From positions 2,361,590-2,425,589 of the forward strand of contig NZ_LT800494.1 in assembly GCF_900166665.1 (NCBI RefSeq): DNA of 64,000 bases, read 5' to 3'. Below the pieces are notes generated by a model. That model was not told the DNA's origin. It did not search any database and worked only from the letters and a program-made list of their open reading frames with translations. The DNA comes from Cytobacillus gottheilii. GTDB lineage: Bacteria; Bacillota; Bacilli; Bacillales; Cytobacillaceae. Positions 36,364 to 46,782 of this stretch are shown piece after piece. Every line of letters begins with the position of its first letter. Position 1 is the stretch's first letter. The translations under genes were made by a program, and so were the position numbers.

Positions 36364-38049
36364 TTAGATTTTCATTACGCCACCTGTACTAGCATTTGTA
36401 ACAAGTTTTGAATATCGTGCCAGATAGCCTTTTTTCACTTTTGGCTCAAAGCCTCTCCAGTTTGCTTTTCGTTTTTCGAATTCTTCGTCAGCAATTTCCA
36501 GGTTAATGGTACGATTGTTCAGATCCAGTTCAATCATATCCCCATTTTCAACAAATGCAATTGGTCCGCCTTCTGCTGCTTCAGGTGAAATATGACCGAT
36601 GCTGATGCCGCGTGAGGCTCCAGAAAAGCGTCCATCTGTTATGAGACCTACTTTTGCTCCAAGACCCCTGCCGACGATCTGTGAGGTTGGTGCAAGCATC
36701 TCAGGCATGCCTGGTCCCCCCTTCGGCCCTTCATAGCGAATAACAACGACGTTTCCTTCTTGAACTTTACCAGTAATAATGCCTGATAAAGCATCTTCTT
36801 GAGAATCAAAGCAAATGGCTGGCCCTCTATGGTAGCCGCCTACAGATTCATCTACTGCTCCTACTTTAATAATGGAACCTTCTGGAGCTAGATTTCCGAA
36901 TAAGACGGCAAGACCTCCGCGTTCGCTATGAGGATTCTCCATCGGACGAATTACATTATGATCCAGAATTTCACAGCCTTCTACATTCTCTCTAAGTGTT
37001 TTTCCTGAGACGGTGAGGCAATCACCATTAAGTGCATCTGGTTTTTTCAGCAATTCGTGGATTACCGCGCTTACGCCACCTGCATTGTGAACGTCTTCGA
37101 TATGGTAATCTGATGCTGGTGCAATCTTAGCGAGATGCGGAACTCTATTGGCAATTTCATTGATTCGTTCGATTGGATATTCAATTTCTGCTTCATGTGC
37201 AAGTGCTAATGTGTGAAGAACCGTGTTCGTAGATCCGCCCATTGCCATATCTAATGCAAATGCGTTATCAATCGCGTCAATTGTCACGATATCCCGTGGT
37301 TTAATGTTCTTTTTAATCAAATCCATTAATTGCACTGCAGAACGTTTGACAAATTTTTTCCGTTCTTCAGATACAGCCAGAATCGTTCCGTTCCCAGGCA
37401 GCGCTAATCCAAGTCCTTCTGCAAGACAGTTCATTGAATTTGCTGTAAACATGCCTGAACACGATCCGCATGTCGGACAAGCAACCTGTTCGATTTCCTG
37501 CAGCTGTGCTTCATTGATTTTACCAGATTCATAGGCACCGACACCTTCAAACACAGAGCTTAAGGATAACGGTTTTCCACTCGAATCTACTCCTGCTTTC
37601 ATCGGTCCGCCGCTGACGAACATCGTTGGAATGTTTACCCTGAGCGCACCCATCATCATACCTGGTGTAATTTTGTCACAGTTCGGAATACAAACCATCC
37701 CGTCAAACCAGTGCGCAGAAACAACTGTTTCAAGGGAATCGGCAATGATTTCACGGCTTGGCAAGGAATATCGCATGCCGATATGGCCCATTGCTATTCC
37801 ATCATCTACGCCGATTGTATTGAATTCAAAAGGAACACCGCCTGCTTCACGAATGGCTTCTTTCACTATTTTTCCGAATTCCTGCAGATGAACATGTCCT
37901 GGAACAATATCTATGTAAGAATTGCATACAGCGATAAACGGTTTGCCAAAGTCCTCTTCCTTTACACCTGCTGCCCGCAGTAAGCTCCGATGCGGTGCGC
38001 GGTCTACACCTTTTTTAATCATATCACTTCTCATTTGAGAATCACTCAT
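36364..38049 (-). CDS. ilvD: Dihydroxy-acid dehydratase
   Basis: A 561-residue iron-sulfur enzyme that dehydrates 2,3-dihydroxy acids to 2-keto acids in valine, leucine and isoleucine synthesis. The cluster and metal-site cysteines appear in [20 protein letters not shown] and [17 protein letters not shown], and GRFSGASRG is conserved. AGGAGG precedes the ATG. It stands alone rather than in an ilv-leu operon, as in B. subtilis. Length is normal for the Bacillus form. Confidence 0.95.
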   Translation of the reverse strand: MSDSQMRSDMIKKGVDRAPHRSLLRAAGVKEEDFGKPFIAVCNSYIDIVPGHVHLQEFGKIVKEAIREAGGVPFEFNTIGVDDGIAMGHIGMRYSLPSREIIADSLETVVSAHWFDGMVCIPNCDKITPGMMMGALRVNIPTMFVSGGPMKAGVDSSGKPLSLSSVFEGVGAYESGKINEAQLQEIEQVACPTCGSCSGMFTANSMNCLAEGLGLALPGNGTILAVSEERKKFVKRSAVQLMDLIKKNIKPRDIVTIDAIDNAFALDMAMGGSTNTVLHTLALAHEAEIEYPIERINEIANRVPHLAKIAPASDYHIEDVHNAGGVSAVIHELLKKPDALNGDCLTVSGKTLRENVEGCEILDHNVIRPMENPHSERGGLAVLFGNLAPEGSIIKVGAVDESVGGYHRGPAICFDSQEDALSGIITGKVQEGNVVVIRYEGPKGGPGMPEMLAPTSQIVGRGLGAKVGLITDGRFSGASRGISIGHISPEAAEGGPIAFVENGDMIELDLNNRTINLEIADEEFEKRKANWRGFEPKVKKGYLARYSKLVTNASTGGVMKI

Positions 38050-38237
38050 GTTTAGAAACCTCCTATTATGCTATATTCGCATAATCTTAAAATAGTTTCT
38101 TTACAATATAAATCTTTTTTCTAACAATTTCAATAATTTCAGCAATATTTGTTTATTACTTTAAAGGATAAAATTTTCTATCTCTCTAATCGTATCCTTA
38201 ATTAACATAATAAAATTATTATCAACTCTCATATTTC
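38050..38237. other. Upstream region of ilvD
   Basis: AT-rich promoter region. It contains AATTTTCT at 38171-38178, half of a CodY-type motif (AATTTTCWGAAAATT), which would fit ilvD control, but the second half is poor. Otherwise nothing specific seen. Confidence 0.3.
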
Positions 38238-38265
38238 AAAAAAAAACAGACACAATCTGTGCCTG
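38238..38265 (-). terminator. Terminator of the 46-residue gene
   Basis: On the minus strand CAGGCACA pairs with TGTGTCTG around a three-base loop, followed by nine T. It lies directly behind the stop of the small gene. Confidence 0.8.
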
Positions 38266-38276
38266 CTTACTAAATC

Positions 38277-38417
38277 TTATTCACTATCTTGTGTACTATT
38301 AAAAAACAAATTATCTTCAGTCGTTTTATCATGTTTCTGCTGCTTTTCTTTCCCCATTTGTCCGTCTGATTCATAACTTAGCTTATTAGGTGTTTTTAAA
38401 TTTTTTTCTTTTGGCAC
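38277..38417 (-). CDS. Small hydrophilic protein, 46 residues
   Basis: This gene starts with GTG at 38417, nine bases after a strong AAGGAGG site, reads 46 very polar residues (for example GQMGKEKQQKHDKTTEDN) and ends just before a perfect terminator. Ribosome-binding site, frame and terminator together make it a real gene. The composition, rich in Lys, Gln, Asp and Glu, resembles minor spore-core or stress peptides, but I recognise no family. Confidence 0.65.
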   Translation of the reverse strand: MPKEKNLKTPNKLSYESDGQMGKEKQQKHDKTTEDNLFFNSTQDSE

Positions 38418-38466
38418 TATAAACGGCCTCCTTTTTCTTTATCTTATCCGTTATAAGTGCTCTTAT

Positions 38467-38952
38467 TCATGTGCTGGCTGTTACTACATCCGCAGCCTTT
38501 TGTAAATACTGCCTTGGTGTGCCATAATAAATCATTTTATGAAATTCTGGATAAACAGATTCGAAATAGATATAAATGGGCGAGTCTAATAGCCAAGGAT
38601 AATGGGAGAAAAACTCTCGATCTCCGTAAATAAGCGCGGATAAAGCGCGATCAGCTTCCCGCTGGAAAATTAGATAACGTGCATGAGCGTATTGCTGATC
38701 AAAGTCCCCATTACTTATATGGAATTTGCCTGCAAGCACATATTGACCAAGCTGCGGAAGCCATTCTGCAGCTAATTCGTCCCTCACATTCAGATTCAAT
38801 GAACTGACGTCGTATTCATGGCCAATTGATAAAAATAACTCTCCAGTTTCGTCACTATGTGTAAGTGTATATTTTCTGCGTTCCACTGGACGAAATGCGG
38901 TTGCTGGCGGTAAATAAGTAACATGCAGCTGAGATGGGTTAAACATTTCCAT
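38467..38952 (-). CDS. Staygreen (SGR)-family protein
   Basis: A 161-residue protein matching the staygreen domain known from plants, where SGR removes magnesium from chlorophyll a. Shared landmarks are RKYTLTHSDETGELFLSIG, DELAAEW, the KFHISNGDF segment and YGDREFF. Related bacterial proteins exist in Bacillus and Clostridium although these make no chlorophyll. ATG 38952 follows GGAG by nine bases. It is a single gene with no pigment genes nearby. The native substrate in this organism is unknown. Confidence 0.8.
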   Translation of the reverse strand: MEMFNPSQLHVTYLPPATAFRPVERRKYTLTHSDETGELFLSIGHEYDVSSLNLNVRDELAAEWLPQLGQYVLAGKFHISNGDFDQQYAHARYLIFQREADRALSALIYGDREFFSHYPWLLDSPIYIYFESVYPEFHKMIYYGTPRQYLQKAADVVTAST

Positions 38953-39060
38953 GGGCAACGGCTCCTTTATAAACGTATTTACTACCGTTGCCCTATTTTA
39001 TGATATTCGCCTAAAATGTGTGACATTTTACACCATGCCGCTTCGTGTGTTGCACAACGC

Positions 39061-39813
39061 TTATTTTAGGTTCTTCATCACTTTTACATCTTGAAGCACC
39101 CATTTGCCTTCCTCATACAGCCAAGTGGATTCTATATAGCCAATGCCATCTGCATGATAAGCACCACTAATGCCCTGCACGGCTCTTAAACCATATTGCC
39201 CGTTTTCTAAGAGGATGGGTTTCAAGGATCCATAAGCGTCAATCATTAATTCTAATGGTTCATTTATCTTTCCGTTTTGATACAAGCCAAGGCGGTCATA
39301 TTCTTTTTTCCTTTCTTTCAAGTCAAATTCAAAGGTTTGTCCTGTGTCTTGTATTTCAAGTTTTGCTTTGTAATCATCTAAAAACTGACTGCTTGCAATT
39401 AACCCTTCAGGAATACCTAAATCCTTTAAATCAAAATCCTTTAAAGTGTATAAAAAATAATGTGATAAACCTCCACTGCCTCCGGTTGGAATCATAATCA
39501 GCATATCTTTTACATCATCATGATTTAAGTCTTCGAAAACAATGCTTGGTTCATATCCGGCTGCTAGTTCTTTTGTATATGTTTTGCCGTTGCTGGCCTG
39601 TATTTCAAGTTTCGTTTCCTTTAGAAAGCCTGCTCCTTCATCATACGGCAGTCCGTTTATATAAATGTAGTCGGGTTTCCCATCTCCTGAAACATCTTGT
39701 TCTGCTTCAAAAACCGTATTCATTTTATCATTTTCATTGGCAAAAGCCGCCGTGATCGCTGACAGGGAAAAGAAAAACACTGCAGCAAGCGGAATCATAA
39801 CTTCTTTACGCAT
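39061..39813 (-). CDS. Secreted protein with VCBS/EF-hand-like calcium loops
   Basis: A 250-residue protein with a signal peptide (residues 1-27, cleavage after AFA). Two calcium-loop motifs follow: DVSGDGKPDYIYI and DLNHDDVKDMLIM, as in VCBS or FG-GAP proteins. It is therefore probably an extracytoplasmic or cell-wall-associated protein. ATG 39813 follows GGAGG by seven bases; the longer frame from 39855 has no signal. No catalytic motif is visible and it has no clear operon partners. Confidence 0.72.
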   Translation of the reverse strand: MRKEVMIPLAAVFFFSLSAITAAFANENDKMNTVFEAEQDVSGDGKPDYIYINGLPYDEGAGFLKETKLEIQASNGKTYTKELAAGYEPSIVFEDLNHDDVKDMLIMIPTGGSGGLSHYFLYTLKDFDLKDLGIPEGLIASSQFLDDYKAKLEIQDTGQTFEFDLKERKKEYDRLGLYQNGKINEPLELMIDAYGSLKPILLENGQYGLRAVQGISGAYHADGIGYIESTWLYEEGKWVLQDVKVMKNLK

Positions 39814-39901
39814 TTGTTTGCCTCCTTCATGCTTATTCCTCATTATGATAACCATTTATGGAAAAAACATGTATGATGGCACCAACTTTTACCAAACGAA
39901 A

Positions 39902-40225
39902 AAGAGGCTGGGACAAAAATGAAATTAATCTTTTAAAACACGTATATTCAATATCTTAATTTGGTTATTTAAACAAGCCCGTTCCATTGCGCTGCAGACC
40001 CTGTTTTTTTCGTGGGATCACAAGCTGAGCCTCCTCGAAGCAAAGCTTCTGCGAGGTCTCACCCTTTCCTCTATTGCCCACAGGAGTCGAGTGTCCTCCG
40101 CTCCATTTCACTCAAGTTAATAAGATATATTTTATATTCATAAAAAATAAACCGAATGATTAGAAAGATGACTTCCTAACCATTCGGTTCTATGGGTGTG
40201 TTAAATACTTATGTCCCAGCCTCTT
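39902..40225 (+). repeat. Dispersed TIR repeat, copy D
   Basis: A 324-base copy with both 14-base ends intact (AAGAGGCTGGGACA and TGTCCCAGCCTCTT), the GC-rich core and the CCGAATGATTAGAAAG hairpin. It ends nine bases from the alsT stop, so alsT transcripts run into it and probably end within it. Confidence 0.9.
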
Positions 40226-40234
40226 GTCAAAATT

Positions 40235-41656
40235 TTATTCTTTCTCTTTTTGACTTTTTACTTCCCAGCTTTCAATTCCTTTTAATCCAGGGATTGAATC
40301 ACGATAAAAGGCTGGATCTTTGCCATCTTTACGCTGCTCCAGGTAGTCTTTTAAGGCAGCCCAGGCTATTCTGCTGAGAAGAACAATGGCTGTTAAGTTT
40401 ATGAGGGCCATTACACCCATAAAGAGGTCAGCAAGGCTCCATACTAAGTCGAGCGATGCCACTGCACCGAATAGAACCATTACGATAACACCTAATCTAT
40501 AAACAAACACAGCTATGCGGCTTTTCTTAATAAATTCAATATTGGTTTCACCATAATAATAGTTTCCAATAACCGAGGTAAAGGCAAATAAGAAAATAGC
40601 TACTGCGACAAAGACCGAAGCCCATGAACCAACCTGAACAGACAGAGCAGATTGAGTTAATTGTACACCTGACAGATCTGAGTTCATGTAATCGCCAGAT
40701 AAAATAATGATAAACGCTGTTGCTGAACAAATAATAATGGTATCAACAAAAACACCAAGTGTCTGAATTAATCCTTGCTTAACAGGATGGCTGACTGCTG
40801 CCGCTGCCGCTGCGTTAGGCGCACTTCCCATTCCGGCTTCATTTGAAAAGAGACCGCGCTTAATGCCCATCATGACAGCCGCACCCATAGTACCGCCAAG
40901 CGCTTCTTCTAATCCAAATGCACTCTTTATGATCAGAGAAAACACAGCTGGGATTTCAGTAACATTCATGATCATAATCACTAGAGCCAATATAATATAA
41001 ATTACGGCCATAATAGGTACGACAATTTGAGATACTTTAGCAATTCTGTGAACACCGCCAAAGATAACAGCAGCTGTTAAGACGGCTAAAACAATGCCCA
41101 CCACGGTCTGGTTTGTGCCAAATGCATCCTCAAATGCTAAAGCGATCGTATTGGACTGCACGGAGTTAAAAACAAATCCAAAGCAGAAAGTAATAATAAC
41201 AGCAAACAAAATCCCCATCCAGCGCTTATTGAGTCCTTTTTCCATATAATAGGCAGGACCGCCCCGGAAGCCGTCTTGGTCTTTCACCTTATAAATCTGC
41301 GCTAATGTACTTTCTACAAAACTCGAAGCACCGCCAAGAAAGGCAATAAGCCACATCCAAAAGACAGCACCTGGTCCACCGGCTGCAATAGCAGTTGCTA
41401 CTCCTGCAATATTTCCTGTCCCTACACGAGAAGCTGCACTAATACAAAAAGCCTGAAACGACGAAATGCCTCTTTTTCCTTCAGAAGAGATCATCGCTTT
41501 GTCTCCTAAAATGCGGAACATTTCAGGAATTAGTCTAAACTGAACTAATTTACTCTTAATGCTGAAGAATAATCCGCTTGCAAGTAAGGCGGCAATTAAA
41601 ATATACGTCCACATTACATCATTTAGTTCTCCGACTGCTAACTCAATCCATTCCAT
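40235..41656 (-). CDS. alsT: Sodium:amino acid (alanine/glutamine) symporter, AGCS family
   Basis: A 473-residue membrane transporter of the alanine/glycine:cation symporter family, with about 10-11 helices. The family signature GPGAVFWMWLIAFLGGASSFVE and GMGSAPNAAAAA are present. It sits next to parC, exactly as alsT does in B. subtilis, where the protein imports glutamine or alanine. Copy D lies behind it; a 328-base gap with repeat fragment E separates it from parC. Confidence 0.9.
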   Translation of the reverse strand: MEWIELAVGELNDVMWTYILIAALLASGLFFSIKSKLVQFRLIPEMFRILGDKAMISSEGKRGISSFQAFCISAASRVGTGNIAGVATAIAAGGPGAVFWMWLIAFLGGASSFVESTLAQIYKVKDQDGFRGGPAYYMEKGLNKRWMGILFAVIITFCFGFVFNSVQSNTIALAFEDAFGTNQTVVGIVLAVLTAAVIFGGVHRIAKVSQIVVPIMAVIYIILALVIMIMNVTEIPAVFSLIIKSAFGLEEALGGTMGAAVMMGIKRGLFSNEAGMGSAPNAAAAAAVSHPVKQGLIQTLGVFVDTIIICSATAFIIILSGDYMNSDLSGVQLTQSALSVQVGSWASVFVAVAIFLFAFTSVIGNYYYGETNIEFIKKSRIAVFVYRLGVIVMVLFGAVASLDLVWSLADLFMGVMALINLTAIVLLSRIAWAALKDYLEQRKDGKDPAFYRDSIPGLKGIESWEVKSQKEKE

Positions 41657-41879
41657 ACAATTCCTCCGAAAATAGCTTGTTGTTTTAAATGTTTCTTATA
41701 CTCATATAACAATACTATTTAAATTTATCAGATGAAACCGCTTAGCACAAGGAATTATATAACAGTCAGACATTTTAAAAGAATGTTATACGACTGTAAT
41801 CCATGTAAAAAAGCACCTACATTTGATTTGGAACCGAGTGTTTTACAAATAGTTTGTGATGTCATGATTTAAGAATTAA

Positions 41880-41979
41880 AAGTTATATTTTAAACTAAAA
41901 AAAACTGAATGATTAGAAGGATCAACTTCCTAATCATTCAGTCCTATGGTCGTGTTAAATACTTATGTCCCAGTCTATT
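41880..41979 (+). repeat. Dispersed TIR repeat, fragment E (right third only)
   Basis: Only the right end is left: the hairpin ACTGAATGATTAGAAGG/CTTCCTAATCATTCAGT, the linker GTGTTAAATACTTATGTCCCA and a partial end (CAGTCTATTG). It lies directly behind the parC stop and probably ends parE-parC transcripts. The left two thirds of the repeat are missing. Confidence 0.8.
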
Positions 41980-41984
41980 GGTTT

Positions 41985-44414
41985 TTACTGATCTGCCTGC
42001 CTGCTGATCCATACTTTATTTGCTTTGCCGCTGTCTGTTTCATCGATGATAAAAGATCCGTTAGAATAACGGTCATTAAAACGAATATCTGCAGCTTGCA
42101 CAGCTTCCACATGCCCTTTTTCAGATTCAATGGAGATTTCATCCGTCGCTTTGGCGACCACAAATCCAATAATGCGATGCGGATTTGATTTCAGCTCTCT
42201 TAGAACCACGACGCCGCGTTTAGCACGTGAAGTTTTTTCAAACTCGGTCAGCTTCATTCGCTTGATCGAACCGCGCTGTGTCACGATCACAACAGACTGC
42301 TCTCTTTCATTTTCAATCAGCTTTCCGCCTGTAACGAAATCGCCGTCTTTTAGATTAATTCCTTTAACACCTGCCGCTCTTGCACCAACAATGTTGATTT
42401 CCTCTTCGTGGAACCATAGAGCGTAACCATGGTGTGTAACAAGAAAGAGCTGTGTATTTCCATCTGTCTTATGAACATCTACGACCTCATCAGTGCCTTT
42501 TACATTAATGGCAACAAGCGGTTTTGAAATACGCTGAGCCTGGTAGGCGCTGATTTCAGATTTCTTGACCATCCCGTTTTTCGTAACAAATACAAGGAAT
42601 TCATTCGTATTAAAATCCTTCATAGGAACTGCCTTAATAATCGATTCATTACGATCAATCGGAATGATATTAGCAATATGCTGGCCAATCTCTTTCCAGC
42701 GAATATCCGGCAGCTGGTGAACTGGACAGTATAAATAATTTCCTTTGTTCGTAAATAGTAGAACAACATCCGTTGTATTCATTTCAAGCTGAGAAATGAT
42801 GCGATCTGAATCCTTCATGCCGAAATCCTGTCCATTTGAAGCAGCAAACGAGCGCTGACTTGTACGTTTAACGTATCCTTCTTTTGTGACAGTTACGATC
42901 ACATCTTCGCTTGCGATCAGTACTTCCAGATTGATTTTAATTTCTTCAATTTCCGCTTCAATTCTTGTTCTGCGCGCATCTGTAAATCGTTTTTTAACGT
43001 CTTTCAGTTCTTTTTTAATCACTTGCAGTAATTTCTTTTCACTTTCAAGAATGGAGGACCATTCTTCAATTTGGGCAGCAAGCTCTTCTGCCTCAGCCTG
43101 CAGTGCAGTGATATCTGTATTCGTTAATCGATAAAGCTGTAATGAGACAATCGCTTCCGCCTGTGGTTCTGTGAAAGCAAATTTGCTGATTAGGTTATCC
43201 TTCGCATCACGTTTATCTTTTGAAGCGCGGATGGCAGTGATGACTTCGTCTAAAATTGATAAAGCCTTCATTAATCCTTCTACAATATGCTGTCTGGCTC
43301 TTGCTTTTTGCAGTTCAAATTCAGTTCTGCGTGTAACAACCTCTTTGCGGTGGCCAATATATGCATCAAGCAGCTGACGGAGCCCCATCAGCTTTGGATG
43401 ACGATTATGAATGGCAACCATATTAAAATTGTATGGGATCTGCAGGTCGGTATTTTTATACAAATAGTGCAGAACACCTTCTGGATCTGCATCCTTTTTC
43501 AGTTCGATCACAACTCGCAGCCCGGTGCGGTCTGTTTCATCACGCACTTCAGCAATCCCCTCAACTTTTCGGTCAAGGCGCAATTCATCCATTTTCTTTA
43601 CTAGGTTGGCTTTATTGACTTCATATGGGATTTCTGTAATGACAATTTGCTTTTTTCCGCCGCGTAAATCTTCAATATCCGCTTTTCCGCGAATGATGAT
43701 TTTCCCTTTGCCTGTTTCATATGCTTTCCGGATGCCTTCAACACCTTGGATAATGCCTCCAGTTGGAAAATCTGGTCCTTTAATGTATTCCATTAAATCA
43801 TCAACAGAGCAACTTGGATTGTCCATGCGGTGAATCGCTGCATCAATGACCTCATTCAAATGATGAGGAGGGATCTCAGTTGCATAACCAGCAGAAATAC
43901 CTGTTGAACCGTTCACCAGCAAATTTGGGTACATGGCAGGCAGCACAGTTGGCTCTTCTGACGTATCATCAAAGTTTGGGATAAAATCAACTGTTCTTTT
44001 TTCGATATCTTTGATCAGCTCAGCAGAGATAGGCGATAACCTAGCTTCTGTATAACGCATTGCTGCTGGCGGATCACCATCAATGCTTCCGTTGTTTCCG
44101 TGCATTTCAATTAACAGCTTACGAAGCTTCCAGTCCTGACTCATCCGCACCATCGCATCGTAAACAGAAGAATCACCATGCGGGTGATAGTTACCGATTA
44201 CATTTCCGACGGTTTTCGCCGACTTACGGAAGCCTTTATCATGTGTATTGCCGTCGACATGCATAGCGTAAAGAATTCTCCGCTGCACCGGCTTTAACCC
44301 GTCACGTGCATCCGGCAGAGCACGCTCCTGGATAATGTATTTACTATAACGCCCAAATCTGTCACCGAGGACATCCTCAAGCGGAAGGTCACGAAACTTT
44401 TCTGCAGGATTCAA
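41985..44414 (-). CDS. parC: DNA topoisomerase IV subunit A
   Basis: An 809-residue type IIA topoisomerase subunit that cuts and rejoins DNA to unlink daughter chromosomes. The quinolone-resistance region HPHGDSSVYDAMVRMSQDW carries Ser and Asp at the usual positions, and the catalytic tyrosine lies in AAMRYTEARLS. The C-terminal third contains the beta-pinwheel repeats. It overlaps parE by four bases. Serine at the first QRDR position is the usual susceptible state; no resistance change is evident. Confidence 0.95.
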   Translation of the reverse strand: MNPAEKFRDLPLEDVLGDRFGRYSKYIIQERALPDARDGLKPVQRRILYAMHVDGNTHDKGFRKSAKTVGNVIGNYHPHGDSSVYDAMVRMSQDWKLRKLLIEMHGNNGSIDGDPPAAMRYTEARLSPISAELIKDIEKRTVDFIPNFDDTSEEPTVLPAMYPNLLVNGSTGISAGYATEIPPHHLNEVIDAAIHRMDNPSCSVDDLMEYIKGPDFPTGGIIQGVEGIRKAYETGKGKIIIRGKADIEDLRGGKKQIVITEIPYEVNKANLVKKMDELRLDRKVEGIAEVRDETDRTGLRVVIELKKDADPEGVLHYLYKNTDLQIPYNFNMVAIHNRHPKLMGLRQLLDAYIGHRKEVVTRRTEFELQKARARQHIVEGLMKALSILDEVITAIRASKDKRDAKDNLISKFAFTEPQAEAIVSLQLYRLTNTDITALQAEAEELAAQIEEWSSILESEKKLLQVIKKELKDVKKRFTDARRTRIEAEIEEIKINLEVLIASEDVIVTVTKEGYVKRTSQRSFAASNGQDFGMKDSDRIISQLEMNTTDVVLLFTNKGNYLYCPVHQLPDIRWKEIGQHIANIIPIDRNESIIKAVPMKDFNTNEFLVFVTKNGMVKKSEISAYQAQRISKPLVAINVKGTDEVVDVHKTDGNTQLFLVTHHGYALWFHEEEINIVGARAAGVKGINLKDGDFVTGGKLIENEREQSVVIVTQRGSIKRMKLTEFEKTSRAKRGVVVLRELKSNPHRIIGFVVAKATDEISIESEKGHVEAVQAADIRFNDRYSNGSFIIDETDSGKANKVWISRQADQ

Positions 44415-46390
44415 CTTTCAACACCCTCCTCTGCAACAGAAATATTTTCATTTTCAAGGATGCTTCCATCTTCTTCAAGACCAAAAGCAACATTTGTTTC
44501 AATCCACTTTCTGCGCGGCTCGACTTTATCTCCCATCAGGGTCGTAACACGGCGTTCAGCACGGGCAGCATCATCAATTTTTACGCGGATCAATGTTCTT
44601 GTTTCCGGATCCATTGTCGTTTCCCAGAGCTGATCGGCATTCATTTCACCGAGTCCTTTATAGCGCTGAATCATATAGCCTTTGCCAATCTTTTTGATTG
44701 CATCCTGAAGATCATCGTCACTCCATGAATATTCAATCTGCTCTTTTTTGCCGGAGCCTTTGCTGACTTTATAAAGAGGAGGCAGTGCGATAAACACTTT
44801 GCCTGCTTCAATTAATGGCTTCATATAGCGGTAAAAGAAAGTTAAAAGCAGCACTTGAATATGCGCTCCATCTGTATCAGCATCTGTCATGATGACGATT
44901 TTATCGTAATTGACATCTTCAAGGGTAAAATCAGCACCAACACCAGCACCAACCGCATGAATAATCGTGTTGATTTCTTCATTTTTGAATATATCTGCGA
45001 GTTTGGCTTTTTCCGTATTTATAACCTTGCCTCGCAATGGGAGCACTGCTTGGAAACGGCGGTCACGCCCTTGTTTGGCAGAACCTCCGGCAGAATCACC
45101 CTCTACCAGATATAATTCATTCTTTTGGGGATTACGTGACTGAGCAGGTGTTAATTTGCCTGAAAGTACCGCTTCGCCTTTTTTGCGTTTTTTACCGCTT
45201 CTGGCATCTTCACGCGCTTTTCTAGCCGCTTCCCGGGCTTGGTACGCTTTAATAGCTTTTTTGATCAGCAGCGAGCTTGTTTCCGGATTTTCCTCTAGAA
45301 AATAAGACAAATGCTCTGACACAACAGAGTCTACCGCAGAGCGGGCTTCACTTGTTCCGAGCTTTCCTTTTGTCTGGCCTTCAAACTGCAGAAGTTCTTC
45401 AGGAACACGTACAGAGATAATCGCTGTAAAACCTTCACGAATATCGGCGCCGTCCAGATTTTTATCCTTCTCCTTCAGCAGGTTTACTTTACGGGAATAT
45501 TCGTTAATGATTCTTGTCATTGCCGTCTTAGCTCCCGCTTCATGTGTCCCGCCGTCTTTTGTACGGACATTATTGACAAATGATAAAACATTTTCTGAAT
45601 AGCCGTCATTAAATTGGAAAGCAAAATCAACTTCAATGCCGCCGTGCTGCCCTGCAAAGCTGACAACCGGATGCAGCACATCTTTTTCTTCATTTAAATA
45701 TTGAACAAACGCTTCAATCCCGTTTTCATAATGGAAAAGCTCCTGTACAGCATTGCGTTCATCAATAATTTCGATTTTCATTCCTTTTAACAAAAACGCC
45801 GATTCTCTTAACCGTTCGCATAACGTTTCATAGTTATAGGTGGTTGCTGAGAAGATGGTTGGATCTGGTTTAAAATGAATAATGGTTCCAGATTGATTGG
45901 TTTTCCCAACCTTTTCAAGCGTTGTAACCGGCTTACCGCCATTTTCAAACCGCTGCTCATACACAAAGCCATCACGGCGGATTTTTACAACAAGCCATTC
46001 TGATAGAGCATTTACGACAGATGCACCAACACCATGGAGACCGCCGCTCGTCTTATATCCGCCTTGGCCAAATTTACCGCCTGCATGAAGCACGGTTAAA
46101 ATGATTTCTGGTGTCGGTTTTCCCATCTTATGCATACCAGTAGGCATTCCGCGTCCTTTATCCTGAACGCTTATGGAGTTGTCTTTATGTATTTTGACAA
46201 TAATATGGTCTCCAAAGCCAGCAAGTGCTTCGTCAACTGAATTATCGACAATTTCATATACTAAATGATGAAGCCCTCGGTTATCTGTACTGCCGATATA
46301 CATTCCAGGCCGTTTTCTGACAGCCTCCAGTCCCTCCAGCACTTGTATGGCATCATCATTATAATCAAAAGCATCTTGATTTCTTGCCAC
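44411..46390 (-). CDS. parE: DNA topoisomerase IV subunit B
   Basis: The ATPase subunit of topoisomerase IV, 659 residues from GTG 46390. I choose GTG because it is seven bases after AAGGGG and gives the family start MARNQDAFDYND; the ATG two codons earlier is too close to the site. GHKL motifs EIVDNSVDEAL and GRGMPTGMH and the TOPRIM EGDSAGGSAKQGRDR and DADTDGAHI are intact. It is the first gene of parE-parC and a LexA box lies upstream. Confidence 0.94.
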   Translation of the reverse strand: MARNQDAFDYNDDAIQVLEGLEAVRKRPGMYIGSTDNRGLHHLVYEIVDNSVDEALAGFGDHIIVKIHKDNSISVQDKGRGMPTGMHKMGKPTPEIILTVLHAGGKFGQGGYKTSGGLHGVGASVVNALSEWLVVKIRRDGFVYEQRFENGGKPVTTLEKVGKTNQSGTIIHFKPDPTIFSATTYNYETLCERLRESAFLLKGMKIEIIDERNAVQELFHYENGIEAFVQYLNEEKDVLHPVVSFAGQHGGIEVDFAFQFNDGYSENVLSFVNNVRTKDGGTHEAGAKTAMTRIINEYSRKVNLLKEKDKNLDGADIREGFTAIISVRVPEELLQFEGQTKGKLGTSEARSAVDSVVSEHLSYFLEENPETSSLLIKKAIKAYQAREAARKAREDARSGKKRKKGEAVLSGKLTPAQSRNPQKNELYLVEGDSAGGSAKQGRDRRFQAVLPLRGKVINTEKAKLADIFKNEEINTIIHAVGAGVGADFTLEDVNYDKIVIMTDADTDGAHIQVLLLTFFYRYMKPLIEAGKVFIALPPLYKVSKGSGKKEQIEYSWSDDDLQDAIKKIGKGYMIQRYKGLGEMNADQLWETTMDPETRTLIRVKIDDAARAERRVTTLMGDKVEPRRKWIETNVAFGLEEDGSILENENISVAEEGVES

Positions 46391-46564
46391 AATCATACCC
46401 CTTTCATACTTCCAAAAGAAAGAAATTCCCGCGCATTCTCTTTAGCAGAGGAGGATCATTTCTTTCTGTGCCTGCTCTTGGTCTATTTTTTTACTAGAGC
46501 ATTCGTATCGTATTCGTTTTTAGAAAAGCATTTTCCTTTAAAATAGATGAAATTTCCACAGTTA

Positions 46565-46578
46565 GGAACAAACGTTCG
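46565..46578. promoter_or_regulatory. LexA (DinR) box upstream of parE
   Basis: GGAACAAACGTTCGA contains GAACAAACGTTC, which fits the Bacillus SOS box CGAACNNNNGTTCG except for the first base. It lies about 175 bases before the parE start. B. subtilis parE is among the known LexA targets, so SOS control is plausible. Confidence 0.55.
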
Positions 46579-46730
46579 ATGTTGGTATTTTACCATATTG
46601 ACATGGAACGTCTATGCTTTATTTTATCTATTTATTTCGTTTTGGCAAATGGCTTATGCATAATTCATAGAAAAAACATGAAGATCAACTAATTGAAAGT
46701 CGTGTCAGTCATGGTGTTTTAGTATAAGAG

Positions 46731-46764
46731 AAAAAGAAAACATGAGACCGTAATAGTCTCATGC
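46731..46764. terminator. Terminator behind the CoA-binding protein gene
   Basis: CATGAGAC and GTCTCATG form an eight-base stem. Read leftward it is followed by TTTTCTTTTTCTC. It ends the yneT-like gene just before the parE promoter region. Confidence 0.75.
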
Positions 46765-46782
46765 ATCCTAACATATTTCTCA

